DNA of 64,000 bases, from assembly GCF_014701095.1 (NCBI RefSeq), contig NZ_AP023439.1, positions 4,638,001 to 4,702,000 of the forward strand, in the 5' to 3' direction. Below the pieces are notes generated by a model, which ran no database searches, had not been told where the DNA came from, and saw nothing but the letters and a program-made list of their open reading frames with translations. The stretch is from Streptomyces tuirus (GTDB lineage Bacteria; Actinomycetota; Actinomycetes; Streptomycetales; Streptomycetaceae). A program made the position numbers and the translations under genes. Shown one piece after another: positions 35,620 through 45,406 of this stretch (its first letter is position 1; each line of letters starts with the position of its first letter).

Positions 35620-36474
35620 ATGACCGCCCAGATTCTCGATGGCAAGGCCACCGCAGCCGCGATCAAGTCCGATCTGACCGCCCGCGTGGCGGCGCTGAAG
35701 GAGAAGGGCGTCACGCCCGGCCTCGGCACGATCCTGGTCGGGGACGACCCCGGCAGCCAGAAGTACGTCGCCGGCAAGCACCGCGACTGCGCGCAGGTGG
35801 GCATCGCCTCCATCCAGCGCGAACTGCCCGCCACGGCGACCCAGGAAGAGATCGAGGCGGCCGTCCGCGAGCTCAACGAGGACCCGGCCTGCACCGGGTA
35901 CATCGTGCAACTGCCGCTGCCCAAGGGCATCGACGAGAACCGCATCCTCGAGCTGATGGACCCGGACAAGGACGCGGACGGGCTGCACCCGATGAACCTG
36001 GGGCGCCTCGTCCTCAACGAGCCCGCCCCGCTGCCCTGCACCCCGAACGGCGTGCTGACGCTGCTGCGCCGCTACGGCGTGGAGATCAAGGGCGCCGAGG
36101 TCGTGGTCGTCGGACGCGGCGTGACCATCGGCCGGCCGATGCCGCTGCTGCTCACCCGCCGCAGCGAGAACGCCACCGTGACGCAGTGCCACACCGGCAC
36201 GCGTGACCTGTCGGCGCACCTCAAGCGCGCGGACATCATCGTGGCCGCCGCCGGTTCCGCCCACCTCATCCGCGCCGAGGACGTCAAGCCCGGCGCGGCC
36301 GTGCTCGACGTCGGCGTCTCCCGCAGCGCCGAGGGCAAGATCGTGGGCGACGTCCACCCCGACGTCGCCGAGGTCGCCGCCTGGATCTCCCCGAACCCCG
36401 GCGGGGTCGGCCCGATGACCCGTGCGCAGCTGCTCGTCAACGTGGTCGAGGCGGCGGAGCGCAGTGTCGGCTGA
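35620..36474 (+). CDS. folD: Bifunctional 5,10-methylene-THF dehydrogenase / 5,10-methenyl-THF cyclohydrolase
   Basis: A 284-aa enzyme interconverting methylene-, methenyl- and 10-formyl-THF, which supplies purN and purH. Catalytic Tyr/Lys are in SQKYVAGKHRDC. PLPKGIDENRIL, the DGLHPMNLG block and the NADP loop VVVGRGVTIGRPM are typical. It ends PNPGGVGPMTRAQLL. The ATG at 35620 follows GAGGATGGGG. The upstream 270 bp include an imperfect inverted repeat (TGTTGTGCAAGTGCAACA at about 35503-35520) of unknown role. The next gene starts before its stop. Confidence 0.96.
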   Translation: MTAQILDGKATAAAIKSDLTARVAALKEKGVTPGLGTILVGDDPGSQKYVAGKHRDCAQVGIASIQRELPATATQEEIEAAVRELNEDPACTGYIVQLPLPKGIDENRILELMDPDKDADGLHPMNLGRLVLNEPAPLPCTPNGVLTLLRRYGVEIKGAEVVVVGRGVTIGRPMPLLLTRRSENATVTQCHTGTRDLSAHLKRADIIVAAAGSAHLIRAEDVKPGAAVLDVGVSRSAEGKIVGDVHPDVAEVAAWISPNPGGVGPMTRAQLLVNVVEAAERSVG

Positions 36475-37111
36475 GCACCGGACCCCGAGCGGGGCCGAGC
36501 AGCGGACGTCGGGCGGGGCCGAGCAGCGGGCCCCGAGCGGGGCCGAGCAGCGGACGTCGGACGGGGCCGAGCAGCGGGCCCCGGGCGACGCTGAGCACCG
36601 GACCGCGGGCGAGCACGAGACGCCCGGCGGGCAGGAGAGGCCGCGGGGACACGAGTCACCGGAGGAACTCACCGTCCGGGACCCCGTCAGCGCGCCCGAC
36701 GCCGAAGGGCGGCCGCGGCGGGCCACCCGGCGCTTCCCGCTGTTCACCAAGGACACCGCGCGGCCCGAGGGCGGTGGCCGGGCCGCGCCCGGGGACGCTC
36801 CCGCGCCCGCCCGGCAGTGGCCCGTCCTCGCCGTGCTGGGGCTGGCCGGGCTCGGGCTGCTCGTGACGGCGTTCGGCCAGTTCCGGATCGGCACGCTGCT
36901 GATCGGCGTCGCCCTGCTGAGCGGTGGTGCGATGCGCTGGCTGCTGCCGGACGTCGGCATGCTCGCCGTCCGCTCCCGCTTCACGGACATCGTCACCTAC
37001 GGCCTGATGGGCACCGTGATCGTGCTGCTGGCGCTGATGGCACAGCCGGATCCGCTGCTGCAGATCCCGTTCCTGAAGGACACCCTGCACTTCACGGTCA
37101 CCAGCGAATGA
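36464..37111 (+). CDS. DUF3017-family membrane protein with N-terminal octapeptide repeats
   Basis: A 215-aa protein. A GTG at 36464 overlaps folD by 11 bp and has GGAGCG upstream. Residues 5-45 are five degenerate octapeptides of the GAEQRTSG/GAEQRAPS type, encoded by 24-nt tandem DNA repeats at about 36480-36600. The C-terminal 100 residues hold three hydrophobic helices (VLAVLGLAGLGLLVTAFG, LLIGVALLSGGAMRWLL, VTYGLMGTVIVLLALMA) typical of the DUF3017 family, which usually follows folD in Streptomyces (from memory). Function unknown. Confidence 0.82.
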   Translation: MSAEHRTPSGAEQRTSGGAEQRAPSGAEQRTSDGAEQRAPGDAEHRTAGEHETPGGQERPRGHESPEELTVRDPVSAPDAEGRPRRATRRFPLFTKDTARPEGGGRAAPGDAPAPARQWPVLAVLGLAGLGLLVTAFGQFRIGTLLIGVALLSGGAMRWLLPDVGMLAVRSRFTDIVTYGLMGTVIVLLALMAQPDPLLQIPFLKDTLHFTVTSE

Positions 37112-37115
37112 CGAG

Positions 37116-37159
37116 GACGGCGGTCCGTCCCCTCCCCCGAGGAAGGACGGCCCGCCGTC
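37116..37159 (+). terminator. Hairpin after the DUF3017 gene
   Basis: GACGGCGGTCCGTCC pairs with GGACGGCCCGCCGTC around a CCTCCCCCGAGGAA loop, with small bulges. It lies 5 nt beyond the stop. The remaining ~330 bp to the next gene hold no recognised element except a GAGCAATG start region. Confidence 0.6.
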
Positions 37160-37488
37160 ACCACCCACCCTCGTGCACGGCGAACGGCCTGTTCAACGGC
37201 TGTCAGAGCGCTGTGGCACGGAAGTGACAGTTCCGGTACGTCCTGCTTCCGGTTCAGATCCGATACCGCACAAAGTGGTGCGACGACGGGGGTGGCAGGG
37301 ACAATCAGGACGGTCCAAGGGGGTACCGCGCGCGGACACCGTGCTCCTGTGCGCCCCCCGGCGGGGAACTGAGATCCTGAGTGGACGCATCCCTGTGGGT
37401 ATCCACATCGGGAACTCGGCCAAGGCCGCCAGGCGCGGGGCGAACAGCGCGAGAAATATCAGCACGACCGGGGGGAAGAGGGGGAGCA

Positions 37489-38868
37489 ATGCCTCGTTGG
37501 AAGGCCTTGCCGGATGAGCTCGATCCACAGATCAGGGAGTTCACCAGCCAGTTGCGCAGACTCGTGGACCGCAGCGGTCTGAGCGTCGCGTCGGTTGCGG
37601 ACCGCACGGGCTACAGCAAGACGTCGTGGGAGCGTTATCTGAACGGCCGGCTGCTCGCGCCCAAGGGCGCGATCGTCGCCCTGGCGGAGGTCACCGGCAC
37701 CAATCCGGTGCACCTGACCACGATGTGGGAGCTCGCCGAGCGCGCCTGGAGCCGCTCGGAGATGCGTCACGACATGACGATGGAGGCCATACGGATCTCC
37801 CAGGCGCGCGCCGCGCTGGGGGAGTTCGGCGGGCAGGACTTCTCCGACCCCTCCGCCGGTGGCAAGGCGGCCTCGGCGGACGAGGGCAGGGCGGCCTCCG
37901 CGGGCGGCGGCAAGCCCGCCCGCCGGAGCGGCGGCACCACGGTCACGCCGGGCATCGCGGGACCGGCCGGTGTGGCCCCGACGGTGCCGCCGCAGCCGAC
38001 GGCGCCCGAGGTCCAGGACTCCACCGGGGCGGGTGTGCGGGAGGAGAGCGGCCGGGCCGCCGAGCCCGAGGTCAACTCGTGGGGGCTGGCCGGGTACCAG
38101 GGTCCGTCACCGAGCGGCGGGCGCTCCGCGGGCGGGGGTGCGGGTGCGGCTGCGGGCGCGGGCCGGGGATCGCACCCCGGATCGTCCTCGGGCCTCGGGT
38201 GGACGCCCGGCGTCGGGGCCGACCCGTACGCCGAGCCCCAGGACGCCGTCCCGGGCGGGGCCGGTGGTGCGGGTGGTGCACGTGGTGCAGGTGGTGGCGG
38301 TAGTGCGGGCGGGACCCGTCGGACCGCCTCCGCCTCCGCCTCCGCCTCTGCCTCGTCCTCCGCCTCCGCCTCCGCGGGCAAGAAGCGGACCGTGACCTTC
38401 CTCGCGGGGGTCGTGGGCGTGCTCGTGGTGATCGCCGGCGCGTTCTACGTCACCGGCGGCGGTGGCGACGACGAGGCCAAGGGCGGCACCAAGTCGCCCT
38501 CGCCGACCGTCAGCAGCGACGCGAAGCTGCCGCCCGGCGTGAAGTGCAGCGGCGACAGTTGCACCGGCAAGGACGCGGAGGCCATGGGGTGCAGCGGTGA
38601 TCTGGTGACCACCGCCCAGACCGCGACCGTCGGCACGACCGTCGTCGAGGTCCGCTACAGCGAGACCTGCAAGGCGGCCTGGGGCCGCATCACCCAGGGG
38701 ACCCAGGGCGACGAGGTCCAGATCAGCTCGGGCAAGGCGAAGCAGACCGGCAGCATCACCGAGGCCGGTGACGCCATCGCCTACACCCCGATGGTCGCCG
38801 TGAAGAACGCCGCCGACGCCAAGGCCTGCACGACCCTGGCGGCCGGCCAGAAGGGCTGCACGAAGTAG
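37489..38868 (+). CDS. XRE-family regulator with membrane segment and DUF2690 extracytoplasmic domain
   Basis: A 459-aa one-component-like protein. The HTH is about residues 15-75 (LRRLVDRSGLSVASVADRTG, SKTSWERYLNGR). A ~200-residue Gly/Ala/Ser/Pro-rich linker follows, including an alternating SASASASASSSASAS run. One transmembrane helix (VTFLAGVVGVLVVIAGAFYV) precedes a C-terminal DUF2690-like domain with four Cys (VKCSGDSCTGKDAEAMGCSG... and the final KACTTL...KGCTK). Its topology suggests a sensor of the outside controlling DNA inside (inference). The ATG at 37489 follows GGGGAGCA. Confidence 0.88.
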   Translation: MPRWKALPDELDPQIREFTSQLRRLVDRSGLSVASVADRTGYSKTSWERYLNGRLLAPKGAIVALAEVTGTNPVHLTTMWELAERAWSRSEMRHDMTMEAIRISQARAALGEFGGQDFSDPSAGGKAASADEGRAASAGGGKPARRSGGTTVTPGIAGPAGVAPTVPPQPTAPEVQDSTGAGVREESGRAAEPEVNSWGLAGYQGPSPSGGRSAGGGAGAAAGAGRGSHPGSSSGLGWTPGVGADPYAEPQDAVPGGAGGAGGARGAGGGGSAGGTRRTASASASASASSSASASAGKKRTVTFLAGVVGVLVVIAGAFYVTGGGGDDEAKGGTKSPSPTVSSDAKLPPGVKCSGDSCTGKDAEAMGCSGDLVTTAQTATVGTTVVEVRYSETCKAAWGRITQGTQGDEVQISSGKAKQTGSITEAGDAIAYTPMVAVKNAADAKACTTLAAGQKGCTK

Positions 38869-38906
38869 TCGAGGGGCGGCTCCGCCGGGCCGACGGGTTG
38901 CGCTGC

Positions 38907-39358
38907 CTGGTCGCCGGGTGGCTCTGCCGGTCAGTCGGCGGGGCCGCTGGTCGCCGGGTGGCTCTGCTGGTCAGTCGGCGGATCCGCTGGTCGCCGTGGC
39001 TCTGCCGGTCAGCTGACGGAACCCCTGGTCGCCGGGCCGCTCTGCCGGTCAGTCGGCGGAACCCCTGGTCTCCGGGTGGCTCTGTCCGTCAGCTGACGGA
39101 ACCCCTGGTCGCCGGGCCGCTCCGCCGGTCAGTCGACAGAACCCCTGGTCCCCGGGCCGCTCTGCCGGTCAGCTGACGGAACCCCTGGTCGCCGGGCCGC
39201 TCTGCCGGTCAGTCGGCGGAACCCCTGGTCGCCGGGCCGCTCTGCCCGTCAGTCGACGGAACCGCCGGTCGCCGTGTGGCTCCGCCGGTCAGTCGACGGA
39301 ACCCCTGGTCTCCGGGCCGCTCTGCCCGTCAGTCCACCGAACCCCTGGTCGCCGACTG
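38907..39358 (+). repeat. 40-bp intergenic tandem array, about 11 units
   Basis: Unit CTGGTCGCCGGGCCGCTCTG + CCGGTCAGTCGGCGGAACCC. GGTC of the unit recurs at 39028, 39068, 39108, 39148, 39188, 39228, 39268, 39308 and 39348, exactly 40 bp apart. Two earlier units (38907, 38947) and a 39-bp unit (38987) precede them. Units alternate between GTCAGTCGGCGG, GTCAGCTGACGG and GTCAGTCGACGG versions. 40 is not a multiple of 3, so the array is not coding. A separate 15-bp repeat (CCGGTAGACCTCCCG, two exact and one degenerate copy) follows at about 39368-39412. Confidence 0.9.
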
Positions 39359-39755
39359 ACGTCGCACCGGTAGACCTCCCGCCGGTAGACCTCCCGCCGA
39401 CAGCCATCCCGCCGCTCGAAAACCCGCCCCCCAACCCGCGCGAAGAATTTCCGAACGGGAGGAATGTCCGCCGGAATCGGGGGCACGCGAACCGTACCCC
39501 CACGGGAGTCCGGCATGGTCGGTATCCCCCCAGGCGGCCGCTTTCGTCCCTCCTCTCCCGGACGGGCGGCCGCCTCTCGCGTAGGGGCGGGGCCGCGCGG
39601 AAGGGGGTTGTGGGCCGGGCCACACCGACCCGGACGTACGGGATCCCGGATGCGCGATAGCCTGACGGCTGGATGGATCTCTTGACGCCAAGAGATCGAT
39701 CAAACGTCCGGGGCAGGGACCCCGCCCCACCGCCAGCTGTCATACGGAGAACGCC

Positions 39756-40745
39756 ATGACCCGCACTCCCGTGAACGTCACCGTCACCGGCGCGGCCGGC
39801 CAGATCGGTTACGCCCTGCTCTTCCGCATCGCCTCCGGTCAGCTGCTCGGCGCGGACGTGCCGGTGAAGCTGCGCCTGCTGGAGATCACGCCGGCCCTGA
39901 AGGCGGCCGAGGGCACGGCCATGGAGCTGGACGACTGCGCGTTCCCCCTCCTTCAGGGCATCGACATCACCGACGACCCGAACGTCGCCTTCGACGGCAC
40001 CAACGTCGGTCTGCTCGTCGGCGCCCGCCCCCGCACCAAGGGCATGGAGCGCGGCGACCTGCTGGAGGCCAACGGCGGCATCTTCAAGCCGCAGGGCAAG
40101 GCCATCAACGACCACGCCGCGGACGACGTCAAGATCCTGGTCGTCGGCAACCCGGCCAACACCAACGCCCTCATCGCCCAGGCCGCCGCCCCGGACGTCC
40201 CGGCCGAGCGCTTCACCGCGATGACCCGCCTGGACCACAACCGCGCGCTGACCCAGCTCGCGAAGAAGACGGGCTCGACGGTCGCCGACATCAAGCGCCT
40301 GACCATCTGGGGCAACCACTCCGCCACCCAGTACCCCGACATCTTCCACGCCACCATCGCCGGCAAGAACGCCGCCGAGGTCGTGAACGACGAGAAGTGG
40401 CTGGCCGACGACTTCATCCCGACCGTCGCCAAGCGCGGCGCCGCCATCATCGAGGCCCGTGGCGCCTCGTCGGCCGCGTCCGCCGCCAACGCCGCCATCG
40501 ACCACGTCTACAGCTGGGTCAACGGCACCACCGACGGCGACTGGGTCTCCATGGGCATCCCGTCCGACGGTTCGTACGGCGTGCCGGAGGGGCTCATCTC
40601 CTCCTTCCCTGTCACCACCAAGGACGGCTCGTACGAGATCGTCCAGGGCCTGGAGATCAACGACTTCTCCCGCGCCCGGATCGACGCCTCCGTCAAGGAG
40701 CTCGAGGAGGAGCGCGAGGCGGTCCGCGCCCTCGGCCTCATCTGA
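39756..40745 (+). CDS. mdh: Malate dehydrogenase
   Basis: A 329-aa NAD-dependent enzyme of the TCA cycle. The Rossmann start is VTVTGAAGQIGYALLFRIA. Substrate-binding Arg are in VGARPRTKGMERGDL and MTRLDHNRALTQLA. The active-site His is in IWGNHSATQYPD. The length fits the cytosolic-type MDH of actinobacteria. The ATG at 39756 follows CGGAGA. The strong double hairpin downstream ends the unit. Confidence 0.97.
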   Translation: MTRTPVNVTVTGAAGQIGYALLFRIASGQLLGADVPVKLRLLEITPALKAAEGTAMELDDCAFPLLQGIDITDDPNVAFDGTNVGLLVGARPRTKGMERGDLLEANGGIFKPQGKAINDHAADDVKILVVGNPANTNALIAQAAAPDVPAERFTAMTRLDHNRALTQLAKKTGSTVADIKRLTIWGNHSATQYPDIFHATIAGKNAAEVVNDEKWLADDFIPTVAKRGAAIIEARGASSAASAANAAIDHVYSWVNGTTDGDWVSMGIPSDGSYGVPEGLISSFPVTTKDGSYEIVQGLEINDFSRARIDASVKELEEEREAVRALGLI

Positions 40746-40746
40746 T

Positions 40747-40804
40747 CGGAACCCCTCGGGGTTCCGCGAAGGCCCCGCACCGGTTCTCCGGTGCGGGGCC
40801 TTCG
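40747..40804 (+). terminator. Double-hairpin terminator of mdh
   Basis: CGGAACCCC-TC-GGGGTTCCG (40747-40766) is followed at once by CGAAGGCCCCGCACCGG / CCGGTGCGGGGCCTTCG (40767-40804) with a 4-nt loop. The second stem is a perfect 17 bp. Confidence 0.9.
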
Positions 40805-40996
40805 CGCGTTCCGTGCGCGGCCACCTTCCGCACCGCCGCCCCTTTCATTCCCTTTTGTCCGCATCTCCCGTGACACAGCGCACTTTCGGCCACGGGTGCG
40901 CATGCAATTCCGGGAGTCGGGCAGGCGACCTCGGTCTCTTAGTGACACGTATGTGACACAGGGGCGCTGATCAGGAACGGAAGGCGAAGAGCGATC

Positions 40997-42517
40997 ATGG
41001 CGGAAAGTACCGAACTTCAGGCGCGTGAAACCATCCATGCGGGAGGAGAATGGCGAGCGGCCATCTCCGGGGCCACCCGCGAGATCCTCGACCCGGCGGA
41101 CGCCCTGCCCTTCGCCGTGGTCGCGGAAGGCGAGGAGAAGGACACCGATCTGGCGATCGCCGCCGCCCGGCGTGCCTTCGACGAGGGGCCGTGGCCGCAC
41201 ACACCCGTCGCCGAGCGGGCCGCGCTGCTGCGCCGCGTCGCCGACCTCCTCGTGCGGGACCGCGAGAAGCTCGGCCGGCTGGAGGCCCAGGACGCGGGCA
41301 AGACCGTCGAGGAGGGCCGCGTCGACATCGACTGTGTCGCCGACGCCTTCCGCTACTTCGCCGACCTGGTCGCCGCCGAGGCCCCCGGCCGGGTCGTGGA
41401 CGCGGGCTCGCCGGACATCCACAGCGTCGTCGTGCACGAGCCCATCGGCGTCTGCGCGATGATCACGCCCTGGAACTACCCGCTGCTCCAGGCCAGCTGG
41501 AAGATCGCCCCCGCCCTCGCCGCCGGCAACACCTTCGTCATCAAGCCGAGCGAGATCACGCCGATGACGACGATCGCGGTCATCGAGCTGCTCGTCGAGG
41601 CCGGACTCCCCGCGGGTGTCGCCAACATCGTCACGGGCCCCGGGCATTCGGTCGGCGCGCGCCTGTCCGAGCACCCCGATGTCGACCTGGTCTCCTTCAC
41701 CGGCGGCCTGATCAGCGGCACCAAGGTCGCCGAGGCCGCCGCCCCGACCGTGAAGAAGGTCGCCCTCGAACTCGGCGGCAAGAACCCCAACGTCGTCTTC
41801 GCCGACGCCTGCGCCACCGAGGAGGGCTTCGACACCGCCGTCGACCAGGCCCTCAACGCCGCCTTCATCCACAGCGGCCAGGTCTGCTCGGCCGGCGCCC
41901 GCCTCATCGTCGAGGAGTCGGTCCGGGACCGCTTCGTCACCGAACTCGCCCGCCGCGCCGAGAAGATCCGCCTGGGCCGCGGCACCGAGGACGGCGTCGA
42001 GTGCGGCCCGCTCGTCTCCGAGCAGCAGCGCGCCAAGGTCGAGATGTACGTCGAGTCCGCCCTCAAGGAGGGCGCGGTACTGCGCTCCGGCGGCAAGCGC
42101 CCCGAGCCGTCCGCGCAGCGTCCGGAGAACGGCTACTTCTACGAGCCGACCGTCCTCGACCACTGCCACCGCGAGATGCGCGTCGTACGGGAGGAGGTCT
42201 TCGGGCCGGTCGTCACCGTGGAGACCTTCCGGACCGAGGACGAGGCCGTCGCGCTCGCCAACGACACCGAGTACGGACTCGCGGGCGGTGTCTGGACCGC
42301 CGACGCGGGCCGCGCCCGCCGCGTGGCCGGCCGGCTGCGCCACGGCACGATCTGGATCAACGACTTCCACCCCTACCTGCCGCAGGCGGAGTGGGGCGGT
42401 TTCGGCAAGAGCGGAGTGGGGCGCGAACTCGGCCCCGCCGGCCTCGCCGAATACCGGGAGACCAAGCACGTCTACCAGAACCTCGCCCCGAAGCCGGTGC
42501 GCTGGTTCGCGGGCTGA
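40997..42517 (+). CDS. betB: Betaine-aldehyde dehydrogenase-like NAD(P)-dependent aldehyde dehydrogenase
   Basis: A 506-aa ALDH-superfamily enzyme. The oxyanion Asn is in TPWNYPLLQASWKIAPALAA, coenzyme Lys in FVIKPSEITPMT, catalytic Glu in ALELGGKNPNVVF and catalytic Cys in SGQVCSAGARL. Its place just before a choline oxidase-like gene and an OpuA-type transporter gives the betaine-aldehyde assignment; the exact substrate is inferred. About 40 nt before the ATG lies a TGACAC direct repeat (40943-40959, 5-nt spacer), a candidate operator. The 3' end shares CGGGCTGAC with degenerate repeats downstream. Confidence 0.9.
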   Translation: MAESTELQARETIHAGGEWRAAISGATREILDPADALPFAVVAEGEEKDTDLAIAAARRAFDEGPWPHTPVAERAALLRRVADLLVRDREKLGRLEAQDAGKTVEEGRVDIDCVADAFRYFADLVAAEAPGRVVDAGSPDIHSVVVHEPIGVCAMITPWNYPLLQASWKIAPALAAGNTFVIKPSEITPMTTIAVIELLVEAGLPAGVANIVTGPGHSVGARLSEHPDVDLVSFTGGLISGTKVAEAAAPTVKKVALELGGKNPNVVFADACATEEGFDTAVDQALNAAFIHSGQVCSAGARLIVEESVRDRFVTELARRAEKIRLGRGTEDGVECGPLVSEQQRAKVEMYVESALKEGAVLRSGGKRPEPSAQRPENGYFYEPTVLDHCHREMRVVREEVFGPVVTVETFRTEDEAVALANDTEYGLAGGVWTADAGRARRVAGRLRHGTIWINDFHPYLPQAEWGGFGKSGVGRELGPAGLAEYRETKHVYQNLAPKPVRWFAG

Positions 42518-42770
42518 CCCCCGCCCCCCCGCCAGGCTCCCGCCCCGGACGGCCCACGGTTCCCCGGGGGGCCCGCCCGCGCCGGGCCCCCGGTTCCCCG
42601 CCGGGTCCCGTCTCCCGCCGGGCCCACGGTTCGCCGCCGGGCCCCGCGGGGCAGCCGCCCCCCGACCCGGGCTGACCGCCGACCCCCGACCCGGGCTGAC
42701 CCCCACATCCCGGGCTGACGTCCCCGTCCCTCGAGCCCGTTCACTTCATCCCCACTGGAGCAAGTACGCC
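42518..42770 (+). repeat. Low-complexity intergenic spacer with repeats of the betB stop region
   Basis: 253 bp of CCGGGC/CCCCGC-rich DNA. GGGCTGAC, the sequence spanning the betB stop codon, returns at 42669, 42693 and 42712. GCCGGG/CCCACGGTTC segments are repeated at about 42557-42640. The sequence looks like eroded tandem repeats, weaker than at 13435, 25797 and 32712. Confidence 0.5.
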
Positions 42771-44299
42771 ATGTCCCAGACCAGCCACGAGTACGACTAC
42801 GTCGTGATAGGCGGCGGAACCGCAGGTTCCGTGATCGCCTCCCGCCTGACCGAGAACCCGGACGTCACCGTCGCCGTCATCGAGGGCGGCCCCAGTGACG
42901 TCGGCCGTGACGACGTGCTGACCCTGCGCCGCTGGATGGGCCTGCTCGGCGGCGAGCTCGACTACGACTACCCCACCACCGAACAGCCACGAGGAAACTC
43001 GCACATCCGGCACAGCCGGGCGCGCGTCCTGGGCGGCTGTTCCTCGCACAACACCCTGATCGCCTTCAAGCCGCTGCCGGCGGACTGGGACGAGTGGGAG
43101 GCCGCGGGCGCCAAGGGCTGGGGCGCGGTGCAGATGGAGGCGTACTTCGCGCGGCTCAACAACAACATCGTCCCGGTCGACGAGAAGGACCGGAACGCCA
43201 TCGCCCGCGACTTCGTCGACGCGGCCCAGGAGGCCCTGGGCGTGCCGCGCGTGGAGGGCTTCAACAAGAAGCCGTTCACCGAGGGCGTCGGCTTCTTCGA
43301 CCTCGCCTACCACCCCGAGAACAACAAGCGCTCCTCGGCGTCGGTGGCGTATCTGCACCCGGTGATGGACGAGCGGCCCAACCTGACGATCCTGCTGGAG
43401 ACCTGGGCGTACAAGCTCCAGCTGGACGGTAACCGCGCCGAGGGCGTGCACGTGCGCACCAAGGACGGCGAGGAGATCCTCGTCAAGGCACGCAACGAGG
43501 TGCTGCTCTGCGCCGGTGCCGTCGACTCGCCGCGGCTGCTGATGCACTCCGGCATCGGCCCCAGGGCCGACCTGGAGAAGCTCGGCATCCCCGTCACGCA
43601 CGACCTGCCGGGCGTCGGCGAGAACCTGCTCGACCACCCCGAGTCGGTCATCGTCTGGGAGACCAACGGCCCCATCCCGGAGAACTCCGCGATGGACTCC
43701 GACGCGGGCCTGTTCGTGCGCCGCGACCCCGAACGGCCGCACCCCGACCTGATGTTCCACTTCTACCAGATCCCGTTCACGGACAACCCGGAGCGACTGG
43801 GCTACCGGCGGCCGGAGTTCGGCGTCTCGATGACCCCGAACATCCCCAAGCCGAAGAGCCGCGGCCGGCTCTACCTGACCAGCGCCGACCCCGAGGTCAA
43901 GCCCGCCCTGGACTTCCGCTACTTCACCGACGAGGACGACTACGACGGCAAGACCCTCGTCGACGGCATCAAGATCGCCCGCGAGATAGCCAAAACCGAG
44001 CCGCTGGCCGGCTGGCTCAAGCGCGAGGTGGCCCCCGGCCCGGACGTCACCGGTGACGAGGAGCTCGGCGAGTACGCCCGCAAGGTCGCGCACACCGTCT
44101 ACCACCCCGCCGGCACCTGCAGGATGGGCGCCGCCGACGACCAGCAGGCCGTCGTCGACCCCGAGCTGCGCATCCGCGGCCTGGAGGGCATCCGCATCGC
44201 GGACGCCTCCGTGTTCCCCACCATGACCACCGTCAACCCGATGATCGGAGTCCTCATGGTCGGGGAGAAGGCCGCCGAGCTGATCGGTGGTGGTGCGAA

Positions 44300-44303
<4 letters not shown>
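42771..44303 (+). CDS. GMC-family choline oxidase-like flavoenzyme
   Basis: A 510-aa FAD oxidoreductase. The dinucleotide motif is DYVVIGGGTAGSVIASRL. From memory of Arthrobacter choline oxidase, several active-site positions are kept: the FAD-linked His in GGCSSHNT (Ser101 is Thr here), the choline-binding Glu in LDHPESVIV, His in LMFHFYQIP, and the catalytic His and Asn in VYHPAGTCRMG and TTVNPMIG. It should oxidise choline to betaine aldehyde and perhaps on to betaine. The ATG at 42771 has GGAG at ~10 nt. It overlaps the ABC ATPase gene by GTGA. Confidence 0.88.

Positions 44304-45405
<1,102 letters not shown>

Positions 45406-45406
<1 letters not shown>

Noticed and set aside
38898..39176. 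Open frame through the 40-bp array
   Set aside because: 40 bp is not a codon multiple; the same unit is read in three frames and gives no stable peptide repeat. Better treated as non-coding.
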